From the NCBI GenBank assembly GCA_963785115.1, contig CAWATY010000005.1, positions 124,001 to 188,000 of the forward strand: 64,000 nt of DNA, in the 5' to 3' direction. This DNA is from JACCWP01 sp963785115. GTDB taxonomy: Bacteria > Actinomycetota > Actinomycetes > Propionibacteriales > Nocardioidaceae. The position numbers were made by a program, and so were the translations under genes. Positions 25,881-35,400 of this stretch are shown one piece after another; positions within the stretch are counted from its first letter, which is position 1; every line of letters starts with the position of its first letter. The notes below the pieces were generated by a model. It had not been told where the DNA came from, did not search any database, and saw only the letters and a list, made by a program, of their open reading frames with translations.

Positions 25881-26636
25881 GCCAGCCAGCGATCCGGCCA
25901 GCACGTCCGGTCGTTCCGGTGCCAGTGCGGCGGGGTCGGGCACCGTGACCAGCACCAGTGAGCCGCCGGCGACCAGCGGTGCGAGCACGGTCGTCACCAG
26001 CCCGGGCGCGCTGCAGGGGCCGACGTCGGTCGCGAGCCGGGTGCCGTCGACCATCCCGAGGCCGGCGGCGTGGGCCCGCGCGGCGGCCAGCAGACCTGCG
26101 TGGTCGTGCTCGGTCGTCGCCGCGGTGGAGGGTTCCGGCGGGTCGTAGGGGACCAGCTGGTCGGGCTGCGCCAGCACCTCGGCGCCGGCATCCAGCGCGC
26201 CCGCCGGCACCGGGCGCCGCGAACGACCGCCCAGCGGACCCAGGCCGACCACGACCAGCCGGTCGGCGGCCACCGGGTCGGTGTCGTCGCCGCACACCGG
26301 CACGTCCGCGCCAGTGTCGTCGGTGTCGTCGGTGTCGTCGGTCTCTCCGCGGGTGACCACCACCGCCCCCACCGACCAGCAGGCCAGCGGCCACACCACG
26401 CTCAGCCAGTGCGCCGACAGGTCGAGCCGCACCAGCTCGCCCGGCTCGACCTCGACGACGTCCTGCAGCAGGCCGCCGGTCTTGGAAACCCAGTTGGCCA
26501 GCGTGACCCGGCTCAGCTCGACCCGTGCCCCGCTGGGTGGGTCCAGGAAGGTGACCGCCGGTCGGCTCGGGTCGGCACGTACCAGGGCGTCCAGCAGGGC
26601 CGGCACGGTGTCGGTAGGCAGGCGGGGAGCGGGCAC
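25878..26636 (-). CDS. TIGR03089 family protein
   Basis: A 252-residue protein of an actinobacterial family that resembles the N-terminal part of AMP-binding enzymes but is much shorter. TDTVPALLDALVRADPSRPAVTFLD opens it, WVSKTGGLLQDVVEVEPGELVRLDL follows, and the end is LVTTVLAPLVAGGSLVLVTVPDP. The adenylation motifs are missing, so a non-catalytic role is likely. A 9-base triplication (26314-26340) encodes DDTDDTDDT. TACCGT exactly 6 bases upstream of the GTG at 26636 fixes the start. It diverges from the nucleotidyltransferase gene. Confidence 0.75.
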   Translation of the reverse strand: MPAPRLPTDTVPALLDALVRADPSRPAVTFLDPPSGARVELSRVTLANWVSKTGGLLQDVVEVEPGELVRLDLSAHWLSVVWPLACWSVGAVVVTRGETDDTDDTDDTGADVPVCGDDTDPVAADRLVVVGLGPLGGRSRRPVPAGALDAGAEVLAQPDQLVPYDPPEPSTAATTEHDHAGLLAAARAHAAGLGMVDGTRLATDVGPCSAPGLVTTVLAPLVAGGSLVLVTVPDPAALAPERPDVLAGSLAG

Positions 26637-26642
26637 CGCGTC

Positions 26643-26648
26643 ACGGTA
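26643..26648 (-). promoter_or_regulatory. -10 box TACCGT of a leaderless promoter
   Basis: Minus-strand TACCGT, 6 bases before the GTG at 26636. Confidence 0.6.
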
Positions 26649-26673
26649 GTCGGGCCGTGCGAGGATGCCGCCG

Positions 26674-27714
26674 ATGGAGGCCGTCGTCGTCGCCGGGGGG
26701 CTCGGGTCGCGGTTGCGGCCGCTGACCGACCGGCACCCCAAGCACCTCCTCCCGGTGGCCAACGTGCCGTTCGTGGTGCACCAGCTCAGCCGGCTCGCCG
26801 CCGCCGGGGTGCGGCACGTCGTTCTCGCGACGTCGTACCGGGCCGAGGACTTCGCGCCCGTGCTGGGCGACGGCAGCGCGCTGGGGCTGAGGCTGTCGTA
26901 CACCACCGAGACCGAACCGCTCGGCACCGGCGGGGGAGCCCGGGCCGGCTTCGACCTGCTCGACGGTCCCCGCGACGAACCGGTGCTGGTGCTGAACGGC
27001 GACCAGATGTCCGACCACGACCTGGCCGCCCAGGTCCGCGAGCTCAACCGGGCCAGCGCCGACCTGTCGCTGCACCTGGTCGAGGTGCCCGACGCCCGGG
27101 CCTTCGGCTGCGTGCCCACCGACGCCGACGGCCGGGTCACCGCGTTCCTGGAGAAGTCGCCGGACCCGGTGGGGCGGCAGGTCAATGCCGGCTGCTACGT
27201 CTTCTCCCGGGAGATGCTGGCGGCGATCCCCGCGGAGCGGGTCGTGTCGCTCGAACGAGACACCTTCCCCGGGCTGCTCCGCGACGGCCGGGTGCTCGTC
27301 GGCTTCCGCGGTGGCGGGTACTGGGCGGACGTCGGCACTCCGGCCGCCCTCGTGCGGGTGTCGGCCGACGTGGTGCGCGGTGTGGTCCGTTCGCCGGCGG
27401 GCCCGTCCGGGACCGCGGAACGGCTGGTTGACCCCACGGCCCGGATCGCGCCGGGCGCGCTCGTGCTGGGGGGTTCGTCGGTCGGCCCCGGTGTCGCGGT
27501 TGGCGCTGGCGCGCGGGTCGACGGCAGCGTGCTGATGGCCGGCAGCGTCGTCGATGCGGGGGCGCAGGTCACCGCGTCCGTGCTGGGCCCGGGGGCGCGG
27601 GCCGCCGCCGGCAGCGTGCTCGTCGATGTCGCCGTGGGAGACGAGGGGGTCGTCGCCGACGGTGCGGAGCCTCCGGCGGGAACTGCGGTTCCCTGCGACG
27701 CGACCTGGGGCTGA
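26674..27714 (+). CDS. Sugar-1-phosphate nucleotidyltransferase, probably mannose-1-phosphate guanylyltransferase
   Basis: A 346-residue enzyme. VVVAGGLGSRLRPLTDRHPK is the nucleotide-binding signature, followed by KHLLPVANVP, TEPLGTGGGA and VLVLNGDQMSD (metal aspartate). NAGCYVFSREML and GGYWADVGTP close the catalytic domain. A left-handed helix of hexapeptide-like repeats follows (IAPGALVLGGSSVGPGVAVGAGARVDGSVLMAG). Together with manA and manB this would make GDP-mannose; glucose- or other sugar-1-phosphate specificity is not excluded. The ATG at 26674 has GAGG nine bases upstream and is preferred over the ATG at 26665. Confidence 0.82.
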   Translation: MEAVVVAGGLGSRLRPLTDRHPKHLLPVANVPFVVHQLSRLAAAGVRHVVLATSYRAEDFAPVLGDGSALGLRLSYTTETEPLGTGGGARAGFDLLDGPRDEPVLVLNGDQMSDHDLAAQVRELNRASADLSLHLVEVPDARAFGCVPTDADGRVTAFLEKSPDPVGRQVNAGCYVFSREMLAAIPAERVVSLERDTFPGLLRDGRVLVGFRGGGYWADVGTPAALVRVSADVVRGVVRSPAGPSGTAERLVDPTARIAPGALVLGGSSVGPGVAVGAGARVDGSVLMAGSVVDAGAQVTASVLGPGARAAAGSVLVDVAVGDEGVVADGAEPPAGTAVPCDATWG

Positions 27715-27721
27715 CCGTCGG

Positions 27722-28516
27722 CTACAGGCCGCTCGGCTCGATCGAGTTGCTCTGCGGGTAGTCCTTCATGAACTGCTCCAGCACCGCGCCGCTCGGCTGG
27801 TCGCAGTAGAGCCAGACCCCTTCACCCTGCTCCCCGGCGGCGTCGTCGCCCTCGGCCAGCCAGCGGGTCAGCGCCACGTGCGCGTCGTCGGGGAAGGGCA
27901 TGCCGTCGTCCTCGTCGCCCACGTTCCACGGGACCGCGAGGAACTTGTTCGCGTTGTACTCCTGCAGGTCCTCCTCCGACGAGACCTGCATGTCGCCGAT
28001 GTCGAACCTGGCTGCGAGGTCCTCGACCGTCTGCAGCTGCTCGGCGTCGTCGGCGACGGTCTGGTCGTACCAGAGGACCGTGTAGCCGTGCTCCTCGTTG
28101 TGCACCAGCGTGGCGACCTCGGGGCGGTCTTCGGCGGAGTAGAACTTGCGGGCGAACTCGGCGGGGTCAGGACGGTGCGGTCCGAACGCCGGCGGCGCGT
28201 CGACGTAGGGGATCGGCTCCGGCGCGGCGATGTGGTCCTGGCTGCCCTCGGCGGGCTTGGTCTGGACGTCCTGGCAGCCGGCCGCATCGGTGCCGACCCC
28301 GATGTCGGTGAGCGGCGTCCGGGCGATCTCCTGCTCCCGCTGGTGGTCCTTGTACAGCTGCCAGCCGGTGACGCTCACGATGGCCAGGGCGATCACGACA
28401 CAGACCGCGACGACCGTCATCGTCCGGCGGCGCTCGGCGCGCTGCGCCTCGCGGCGCATCCGCTCCATCCGCTCGCGGCGCTCGTTGCGCTCGGCGTTCT
28501 TGTCCTTCTTGGCCAC
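27722..28516 (-). CDS. DUF3105 membrane-anchored protein
   Basis: A 264-residue protein with a very basic cytosolic N-terminus (KKDKNAERNERRERMERMRREAQ), one membrane helix (TVVAVCVVIALAIVSVTGW) and an extracytoplasmic DUF3105 domain. The domain contains PPAFGPHRPDPAEFARKFY, a conserved VATLVHNEEHGYTVLWYD and VPWNVGD. VHNEEHG with its two histidines could bind metal. Function unknown. The GTG at 28516 has TAGACT 8 bases upstream. It lies downstream of the F420 genes on the same strand. Confidence 0.82.
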   Translation of the reverse strand: MAKKDKNAERNERRERMERMRREAQRAERRRTMTVVAVCVVIALAIVSVTGWQLYKDHQREQEIARTPLTDIGVGTDAAGCQDVQTKPAEGSQDHIAAPEPIPYVDAPPAFGPHRPDPAEFARKFYSAEDRPEVATLVHNEEHGYTVLWYDQTVADDAEQLQTVEDLAARFDIGDMQVSSEEDLQEYNANKFLAVPWNVGDEDDGMPFPDDAHVALTRWLAEGDDAAGEQGEGVWLYCDQPSGAVLEQFMKDYPQSNSIEPSGL

Positions 28517-28524
28517 GGGCGCAG

Positions 28525-28530
28525 AGTCTA
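28525..28530 (-). promoter_or_regulatory. -10 box TAGACT of a leaderless promoter
   Basis: Minus-strand TAGACT, 8 bases before the GTG at 28516, overlapping the cofE stop codon. Confidence 0.45.
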
Positions 28531-29556
28531 CGTACGGCCGCGCAGCGTCCAGACCCACGTCCTGTCGGTCGGGTCCGCAGGGCCGGTCTCGACGTCGAGG
28601 CCCACCGCCCAGCAGAGCACCCGCAGCCGCTCACCGAACGCCCCGGCGGCGTGCGCGTCACCCGCGGCCTCGACGCTGCCCGGCCGATCACCCGGCCGAT
28701 CACCCGGCCGCACGCCCACCCGCAGCTCGTCGCCGATGGGGGCCGCCGCCGCGGCGACCAGGTCGTCGACGTCCGGGTGGCCGGACGCGAACCCGCGCGC
28801 GTCGCCGGGACCGCGGCGGACGGCGGCGGCCACCGCGTCGGCGGCGCCGAGCCCGAACAGGTCGTCGCCCTCGGGACGCACCAGGGCCGCCGCCCCGGGC
28901 CCGTCGTCACCGGCCGGGAGGACCAGGTGGGCGAGCCCCGACACGACCGCGACCGGGGTCAGGCCGTCCTTGGCGAGCACCAGCTCCGCGGCGCCCGCCA
29001 CCTCGTCGGCGACCGCGGGTGCGGTCACCTCGAGCACGGTGCCGAAGGCGTCGGTCTCACCGGCCAGGTCGAGCAACGGGGGGAGCCCGGCGCAGCCCAC
29101 GGCGACGTCGGTCTGACCGTCCCGCCAGGCGCGCCCGACGGTGTCGGTCACGACCACCGCCACGTTGTGCCCTGCTCGGCCGTGGACGGCCGTCCGCAGG
29201 GCACGTGCCGACGCGTCGGGGTCGACCGGCAGTGGCACGACCGTCCCGGGCTCGGTGTTCGACGCGTCGACGCCCGCTGCCGCGAGCACCAGGCCGTGCC
29301 GTGTCCGGACCACCCGCAGCGGACCCCGTCGCGCCACCACCCGGTCGGTCTCGTCGTCGACGACGGCGGCGCGGTCGGCGACGCGCCTACGTCCCTCGAC
29401 CTTGGCGACGGCCTTGCTGGACACGCACAGCACGTCACCGTCAGCCAGGCCCTCTGCACCCTCCGCACCCAGCGCGCCCAGCAGCAGCCCGGCCAGGTCG
29501 TCGTCGGCGGCCAGCCGGGGCAGCCCCGCCACGGCGCGCACCCGCAACGACGTCAC
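28528..29556 (-). CDS. cofE: Coenzyme F420-0:L-glutamate ligase with C-terminal extension
   Basis: A 342-residue protein. Residues 1 to about 240 are the CofE ligase domain (DGDVLCVSSKAVAKVEGR, DDETDRVV, TRHGLVLAAAGVDASNTEPG, VVVTDTVGRAWRDGQTDVAVG), which adds glutamates to F420-0 using GTP. The remaining 100 residues are not the full nitroreductase-like domain of mycobacterial FbiB. They contain LVRPEGDDLFGLGAADAVAAAVRR, a GDRPGDRPG repeat and LRVLCWAVGLDVETG. The GTG overlaps the cofD stop (GTGA). F420 serves cytosolic deazaflavin oxidoreductases. Confidence 0.88.
   Translation of the reverse strand: MTSLRVRAVAGLPRLAADDDLAGLLLGALGAEGAEGLADGDVLCVSSKAVAKVEGRRRVADRAAVVDDETDRVVARRGPLRVVRTRHGLVLAAAGVDASNTEPGTVVPLPVDPDASARALRTAVHGRAGHNVAVVVTDTVGRAWRDGQTDVAVGCAGLPPLLDLAGETDAFGTVLEVTAPAVADEVAGAAELVLAKDGLTPVAVVSGLAHLVLPAGDDGPGAAALVRPEGDDLFGLGAADAVAAAVRRGPGDARGFASGHPDVDDLVAAAAAPIGDELRVGVRPGDRPGDRPGSVEAAGDAHAAGAFGERLRVLCWAVGLDVETGPADPTDRTWVWTLRGRT
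28681..28712. repeat. 12-bp tandem repeat inside cofE
   Basis: CGGCCGATCACC is repeated about 2.6 times and encodes the GDRPGDRPG stretch in the C-terminal extension. Confidence 0.7.
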
Positions 29557-30551
29557 GACGGCGCCACCGACCCGGCGAGGTCGGCCGCCAGGTCGAGGGC
29601 CGCCGTGGCCATCCGGGCGGCCGACTCCACGTCGGGCATCAGCAGGGGCACCGCGCGGGTGGGCAGCCCGGCAGCGGTGAGCACCGGCACCGCCTCGGCG
29701 TCGGACTCGTCGACCAGCCAGCCGTCCAGCACTCCGCCGGCGGAGCGCGCGCCGTACGAGGCGCCGACCCCCGCCGCGGACACCTCGACGCCGAGATGGC
29801 GCAGCAGCGGGCCGGCCATGCCGCGGACCGCCGCGCCGCCCACGATCGGCGACACCCCGACGACCACTGCGTCGGTGGCCCGGACCGCGTCGCGCACCCC
29901 CGGCACTCCGAGCACGGTGCCGACCGAGACGACCGGGTTCGACGGGGGCACCAGCAGCAGATCGCACTCGGCGACGGCTTCGAGCACCCCGGGCGCCGGA
30001 CGGCTGACGTCCTGCCCGACCACGACGACGTCGCGCACCGGGGGCGCGGCCTGCAGCCGCACCCAGTACTCCTGGAAGTGCAGCGCCGCCCGCTCGCCGT
30101 CGCGGTCGACCACGACGTGGGTCTCGACCCGGTCGTCGGACATCGGCAGCAGCCGCACCGCTGGCCGCAGATGGTCGAGCCAGCGGGCGCACAGCGCCGC
30201 GGTGACCTCGGAGAGCGGGTAGCCGGCCTGCAGCATCTGGGTACGCACCACGTGGGTCGCCAGGTCGCGGTCGCCGAGGCCGAACCAGGTCGGCTCGACC
30301 CCGTACGCGGCCAGCTCCTCCTTGGCGTGCCAGGTCTCGTCGAGCCGGCCCCACCCGCGCTCGTCGTCGATGCCGCCGCCCAGGGTGTACATGACGGTGT
30401 CGAGATCGGGGCAGACCTTGAGGCCGAACAGCCAGATGTCGTCGGCGGTGTTGCCGACGACCGTCACCTCGTCGTCGGGAGCCAGCACCTGCAGCAGGCC
30501 GCGCAGGAACCGCGCGCCGCCGATGCCGCCGGACACGGCCGTGATCCGCAT
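29553..30551 (-). CDS. cofD: 2-phospho-L-lactate/phosphoenolpyruvyl transferase of F420 synthesis
   Basis: A 332-residue protein (FbiA in mycobacteria). AVSGGIGGARFLRGLLQVL at the N-terminus is the family signature. It is followed by VTVVGNTADDIWLFGLKVCPDLDTVMYTLGGGID, WFGLGDRDLATHVVRTQML and LLVPPSNPVVSVGTVLGVPGVRDA. The enzyme transfers the phospholactate or phosphoenolpyruvate moiety to the deazaflavin Fo to make F420-0 or its dehydro form. A minus-strand GAGACT box 7 bases upstream of the ATG fits a leaderless promoter. It is co-transcribed with cofE. Confidence 0.94.
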   Translation of the reverse strand: MRITAVSGGIGGARFLRGLLQVLAPDDEVTVVGNTADDIWLFGLKVCPDLDTVMYTLGGGIDDERGWGRLDETWHAKEELAAYGVEPTWFGLGDRDLATHVVRTQMLQAGYPLSEVTAALCARWLDHLRPAVRLLPMSDDRVETHVVVDRDGERAALHFQEYWVRLQAAPPVRDVVVVGQDVSRPAPGVLEAVAECDLLLVPPSNPVVSVGTVLGVPGVRDAVRATDAVVVGVSPIVGGAAVRGMAGPLLRHLGVEVSAAGVGASYGARSAGGVLDGWLVDESDAEAVPVLTAAGLPTRAVPLLMPDVESAARMATAALDLAADLAGSVAPS

Positions 30552-30674
30552 GGGGCACAGTCTCCCCGCTGCGCGGACGGGCGCACGGCCGGGCCACAGC
30601 GAGTGGCGCCCCCCGGGTTGTGGCACTCTGGCCCGGTTCGTGACCTGCGACACCCGTCGAGACCGGGAGATCCC

Positions 30675-31721
30675 GTGGCCAGCCTGTCCTCCTCGCCGAT
30701 GCGCGAGCGCGCCGCCCTGGTGCTGCTCGGCTACAGCGGCCTGGTGCTGCTGATCAGCTTCGTGCTGCTGTTCCCGGGCGAGTCGGAGTTCCCCGACAAG
30801 GCCAGCCAGATGAGCAGCGCGTTCGTGAGCCCGGTGCTGATCGGGCTGCTGGTCGGCGTGGTGGCGCTGGTCTCGTACGGCGAGCCGACCGGGTGGGCGC
30901 GGCCCATCACGCTGACGGCCCTCGGGCTGCTGGCAGCGATGGTTGCCCTCGCGGTCCTGTGCTGGCTGGCCGGGCTGGCCGTGGACACCGGTCCGTTCGA
31001 CCGCCCCACCGGTCTCGGGGGTCTGCCGCGGGCCGGCAAGGTGTCGGGCACTTTCCTGATGCTGATCGGGATCGCGCTGCTCGGTGCCGCGATCTGGTTC
31101 GTGCTCACCCGGCTGCGCGCCCTGCCCGCTCCCGAGCGTCGCCCGTCGCAGCCGCCGTCTCAGCCGCCGTCCCAGCAGCCGTCCCAGCAGTACCCCTCGC
31201 CCCCGGCGTACGCCCCGCCGCAGTACGCACCGCCGGAGTACGCACCGTCGGAGTACGCACCGTCGGCTGCCCCACCCCCTGCACCGGTGCCCGCCCCAGT
31301 CGCCGACTCGGGAACCGAGTCGGGTACCGAGTCGGGGACCGGGCAGCACGCGGCCGTGCCGCCGGACCCCCCGGTTGCGACACCGTCTGCCACACCGGCT
31401 CCCGACGTCGACACCTCGGTGTGGGCCCGTCCCGCGGAGCCGCTGCCCGAACCCGTCCCCGAGCCGGCGCCGGTGCCGGAACCCGCGCCCGTCCCTGAGC
31501 CGGAGCCCGTCCCTGCACCGGACCCGGTCCCTGCCCCGGAGCCGGTCCCTGCCCCGGAGCCGGTCCCTGCCCCGGAACCGGTCCCTGAGCCGGAGCCGGT
31601 GCCCGAGCCGCTCCCCGAGCCCGAGTCCGAGCCCGTGCCCGAGCCGGCGCCCACCGGCCTCGACGAGGACGACGACGAGGACGACGACGACCGGCCGATC
31701 TGGCGCCCGCCGGCCACCTGA
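30675..31721 (+). CDS. Four-helix membrane protein with long Pro/Glu repeat tail
   Basis: A 348-residue protein. Residues about 10-150 hold four membrane helices (AALVLLGYSGLVLLISFVLLF, SPVLIGLLVGVVALVSY, LTALGLLAAMVALAVLCWLAGLAV, TFLMLIGIALLGAAIWFVLT). The rest is low complexity: PSQPPSQ repeats, YAPPQ/EYAPS repeats, then EPVPAPEPVP repeats and an acidic DEDDDEDDDD tail. No family recognised. The tail probably forms an extended cytosolic or wall-spanning linker. The GTG at 30675 is preceded by GGGAGA. It diverges from cofD. Confidence 0.7.
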   Translation: MASLSSSPMRERAALVLLGYSGLVLLISFVLLFPGESEFPDKASQMSSAFVSPVLIGLLVGVVALVSYGEPTGWARPITLTALGLLAAMVALAVLCWLAGLAVDTGPFDRPTGLGGLPRAGKVSGTFLMLIGIALLGAAIWFVLTRLRALPAPERRPSQPPSQPPSQQPSQQYPSPPAYAPPQYAPPEYAPSEYAPSAAPPPAPVPAPVADSGTESGTESGTGQHAAVPPDPPVATPSATPAPDVDTSVWARPAEPLPEPVPEPAPVPEPAPVPEPEPVPAPDPVPAPEPVPAPEPVPAPEPVPEPEPVPEPLPEPESEPVPEPAPTGLDEDDDEDDDDRPIWRPPAT

Positions 31722-31837
31722 CCCCGGCCGCGATCCCGGCCCCGATCCCGGCCCCGATCCCGGCCCCGATCCCGGCCCTGATCCCGGGCCTGATCCCGGG
31801 CCTGATCCCGGGCCTGATGCTGGGCCTGATCCTGGCC
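31722..31837. repeat. 12-bp tandem repeat after the Pro-rich membrane protein gene
   Basis: About nine to ten copies of a unit close to GGCCCCGATCCC, gradually changing to GGGCCTGATCCC. In one plus frame it reads PDPG repeated, echoing the Pro-rich tail of the preceding gene but out of frame and after its stop codon. Confidence 0.8.
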
Positions 31838-32095
31838 GTCTGACACCGGCGCGGAGCTCGCAGCACCGCCCGAGACGCCCCGGTTTGCGCCACCTGCGCC
31901 CGTTCTGTCGCGCCTCCCGGCTACGACGATCGACCCCGATACCACCATTCGGCTTGACGAGCGTGCATTGACAGGCATGTAATTCCAACCGTGTCACTCG
32001 GTACGGGCACCGCGAACCCGTACCTCGACGCACGGCATGGCCGGCAGTCGCGTCAGCAGGACCGGCGGCAGGCACGAGGGTCGAGGAGGCAGACC
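31838..32095. other. Leader and promoter region of whiB2
   Basis: No gene seen. Base composition drops around 31900-31990. A TTGACA motif occurs at 31968-31973, but no matching -10 box is evident at standard spacing, so the promoter is not defined. whiB2 genes often have long leaders under developmental control. Confidence 0.3.
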
Positions 32096-32353
32096 GTGCG
32101 GGACTTCCAGGTGCTCGACGGCGAGGCCGAGAACGAGTTGTTGTGGCAGGAGCGGGCGCTTTGCGCCCAGACCGACCCGGAGGCGTTCTTCCCCGAGAAG
32201 GGCGGTTCCACCCGAGAGGCCAAGCGGGTGTGCCTCACCTGCGACGTCCAGGCCGAGTGCCTGGAGTACGCCCTGGGGCACGACGAGCGCTTCGGCATCT
32301 GGGGCGGTCTGTCCGAGCGGGAGCGGCGCAAGCTGAAGAAGCGCGCAGTCTGA
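32096..32353 (+). CDS. whiB2: WhiB2/WhmD-family iron-sulphur transcription regulator
   Basis: An 85-residue protein. Cys23, Cys46, Cys49 and Cys55 form the C-Xn-C-XX-C-X5-C ligand set of a 4Fe-4S cluster. GIWGG at residues 67-71 is the WhiB turn, and the basic tail RERRKLKKRAV binds DNA. The stretch LLWQERALCAQTDPEAFFPEKGGSTREAK identifies the WhiB2/WhmD (Streptomyces WhiB) subgroup, which controls septation and cell division with sigma factor A. The GTG at 32096 follows GAGGAGG at 7 bases, so I prefer it to the longer frame from 31991. Confidence 0.93.
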   Translation: MRDFQVLDGEAENELLWQERALCAQTDPEAFFPEKGGSTREAKRVCLTCDVQAECLEYALGHDERFGIWGGLSERERRKLKKRAV

Positions 32354-32458
32354 CCGCTCCCGGGTAGGGGAGGCCCGGTCGCTACAGTGACCGGGCTCCT
32401 GCCCGCTGCCCGACCGGCTCCACCGGTCCGACTGGCCCGACTGAAGGTGCCGCCGCGC

Positions 32459-35400
32459 ATGACTGATGTCGCCGGCCGCACCCCGCCCCGCTCGTCCCCC
32501 AGCTCGTCCCCCAGCTCGTCCCACCGCTCGTCCCACCGCCGGGAACCCTCCGGCGGCGACGGCCACGTCACCGCGGTCCTGGTCAGCCACGACGGCGCCG
32601 CCTGGCTGCCGCAGGTGCTCACCGCACTCGGCGCCCAGACCCGGATGCCCGACGCGTGGGTCGTCGTCGACACCGGCAGCACCGACGACTCCGCGCGGAT
32701 CCTCGCCGAAGCCTTCGGCGCCGACGACGTGCTGTCGCTGCCTCGCACGACCCCGTACGCCGACGCCGTCGCCGAGGGGCTGTCCCGGCGGGCCGCTCCT
32801 CGCGACGGCTGGATCTGGCTGCTGCACGACGACAGCGCACCGGCCCCCGAGGCACTGGAGTGCCTGGTGCGGGAGGCCACGACGGCACCCGACGTGGCCG
32901 TCGTCGGCCCCAAGGTCCGGGAGTGGCCGTCGCTGCGCCGCCTGGTCGAGGTGGGTGTCACGCTCGGCGGGACCGGCCGCCGCGAGACCGGCCTGGAGCC
33001 GGGCGAGCCCGACCAGGGTCAGCACGACGCGGCGCGCGACGTGCTCGCCGTCGGCACCGCCGGGATGCTCGTCCGGGCCGACGTCTGGGGCGAGCTGGAC
33101 GGGCTCGATGCCGCCCTGGGCCTCGGCGAGGACCTCGACCTCGGCTGGCGGGCGAACCGGGCAGGCCACCGGGTGCGGGTCGCGCCCGACGCGATGGTCT
33201 TCCACGTCGAGGCCGCGACCCGCGGCCGCCGTTCCGACGGCGCCGTGTCGGGGCGGCCCCGCCGTGAGCGGCGCCGGACCGCGCTCCTGGTGCTGCTCGC
33301 CAACTGCCGGCGGACCGTGCTCCCGGTCCAGCTGGTCCGGCTCTTCCTCGGCTCCCTGCTGCGTGCGCTCGGGCTGCTGCTGGTGAAGGCTCCGGGCGAG
33401 GCCTGGGACGAGCTGCGGGCCGTTGCCTCGGTCTATGCGCGGCCGCTGCGGCTGGCCCGGCTCCGTCGGGCCCGCCGGCGCACCGCGCGGATCCCTCCCT
33501 CGGCGGTGCGCCGGCTGCTGCCGTCCGTCTGGCATCCCTATCGCGCGGGCGCTGCGTCGGTCGCGGAGGTGGTGACCGGACTGCTCGGGGCACGATCGAC
33601 GACGGTCCCGAGGGCACGGGTGGTCGAGACCGGGCCGGTGGCCGAGGAGGCCGAGTCGCTGGCGCCCGAGCCCGGTCCGCTCGACCGGTTGGCCGCCCAC
33701 CCGTGGGCCGGCACCGTGCTGCTGCTCACCATCCTCACCCTCGTGGTGCTGCGCGACCTGCTCGGCGGCGCCGGCCAGCTGCAGGGCGGTGCGCTGCTGC
33801 CCGCGCCGGCAGGCGGGTCGCAGTGGTGGGCGGGTTATCTCGCGTCCTGGCACCCCGTCGGGGTGGGAACCAGCGCCGACGCGCCCGCCTACGCGCTGCT
33901 GCTCGCCGTGCTGGGCGTCGTGACGCTCGGGCACGCCGGGCTGCTCGTCTCGCTGCTGCTGCTGCTCTCGGCCCCGCTCGCAGCGCTGACCGGGTACGGC
34001 TTGGCCCGCCGGCTCGGGCTGGCGACCCCGTCCCGGATCTGGGCGGCCGCGGTCTACGGCTGCACCCCGCTGCTGACCGGCGCGCTGGCGCAGGGCCGGC
34101 TCGGCACGGTCCTTGCGACCGTCTGGCTGCCGCTGGTGGCGGCCGCTCTCGTCGACCTCGGGCGCTGGCGCCGCGACACCGACACCCGGCTGGTGCTGTG
34201 GACGCGCCGGGCTCGGGCCGGGCTGGCGCTCGGTGTGCTGGTGGCCCTGGTGCCGGTCGCGTACCCGCTCGCGCTGCTCATCGGCCTCGGCCCGCTCCTG
34301 GTCGCCCTCCGGCCGGCGACGCCGGTACGTCCCGGCGGCGCCGTCGTGTCCTTCCTGGTGGTCCTCGGGGTGCCCTGGGCAGTGGCGCCCTGGTGGCTGC
34401 TGGAGCGGCTCCGTGACCCGGCCGCCTGGTGGTGGGAGGCGGGTCTGGCCGACGCCGGCGTCGGCCTGCTGCAGCCCACGACGGCCGAGCTCGCCCTCGG
34501 CCAGCCCGGCGGTCCGGGTGGCGTGGTGACGCCGTGGCTGCTGGCGGGCGTCGTCGTCGGTGCCGTGCTGGCGCTGGCCCGCGCCGACGTGCGGCACGTC
34601 GTGCTCCCGGCGTGGTGCGTCGCCGCCGCCGGCCTGGCTGCCGCCGCGGCGGGATCGGGGCGGGTGGTGACGCTCGACCCCGGCCAGGCGCCGGTCTGGG
34701 TCGGCTTCTGCCTGGTCGTCTGGTGGGGCGGGGTGCTGGTCGCCGCGGCGGCCGGTGCGGCGGACCTGCGCGCGCGGCTCGCCGGCCGCAGCTTCGGCCT
34801 CAGTCAGCCGCTGGTGGCCCTGGTGGCGATCGCCGCGGCCGTGGGGCCGGTGCTCGCACTGTCGGTCCAGGTGTCGGACGGCCTCGACGGCCCGCTGCGC
34901 CGAGACGCACCGCAGGCGGTCCCGTCGTACATGGCCGAGGACGCGATCTCGGGCGCGCACGTCGCCACGGTCGTGCTCGAGGGGGCCGCGGACGACGGCC
35001 TCGGCGTCACCGTTGTGCGCGCTGACGGCTGGCACACCGGCGAGGAACCGTTCGCAGGGGCGGCCGGGTCCGAGGTGGTGACCGCGACGCTCGCCGATCT
35101 GCTGGTCTCGCCGCGCACCGACAGCGCGTCCACCCTGGCCGGGCAGGGCGTCGGCTACGTGTACGCGCCCGCGCCCGTCGACCCCGACGTCGCGGCCGCG
35201 CTGGACACGGCACCAGGCCTGGTCCGGGCCGGCGCGCCCGAGGGTGACCGGGCCTGGCAGCTGGACGTGCCCACCGGTCAGCTGCTGGCCACGTCCGGGG
35301 CCGACGCCGCCGGCGAGCCGCTCGACCTGGAGTCAGCCGCCGCGGACGGCTCACCGCCGTGGACGGTCGTCCTGCCCGGCGCCGACGAGCCGCGCCGGCT

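Noticed and set aside
29553..32075. Long minus-strand frame of 840 codons extending cofD upstream to 32075
   Set aside because: Upstream of the cofD ATG at 30551 the translation is GSGPGSGPG-type low complexity opposite the Pro-rich gene and its repeat.
31994..35035. Minus-strand frame of 1013 codons opposite whiB2 and the large glycosyltransferase
   Set aside because: Gln/His/Arg/Pro-rich mixture with no domain; the plus-strand genes carry clear motifs and start signals.
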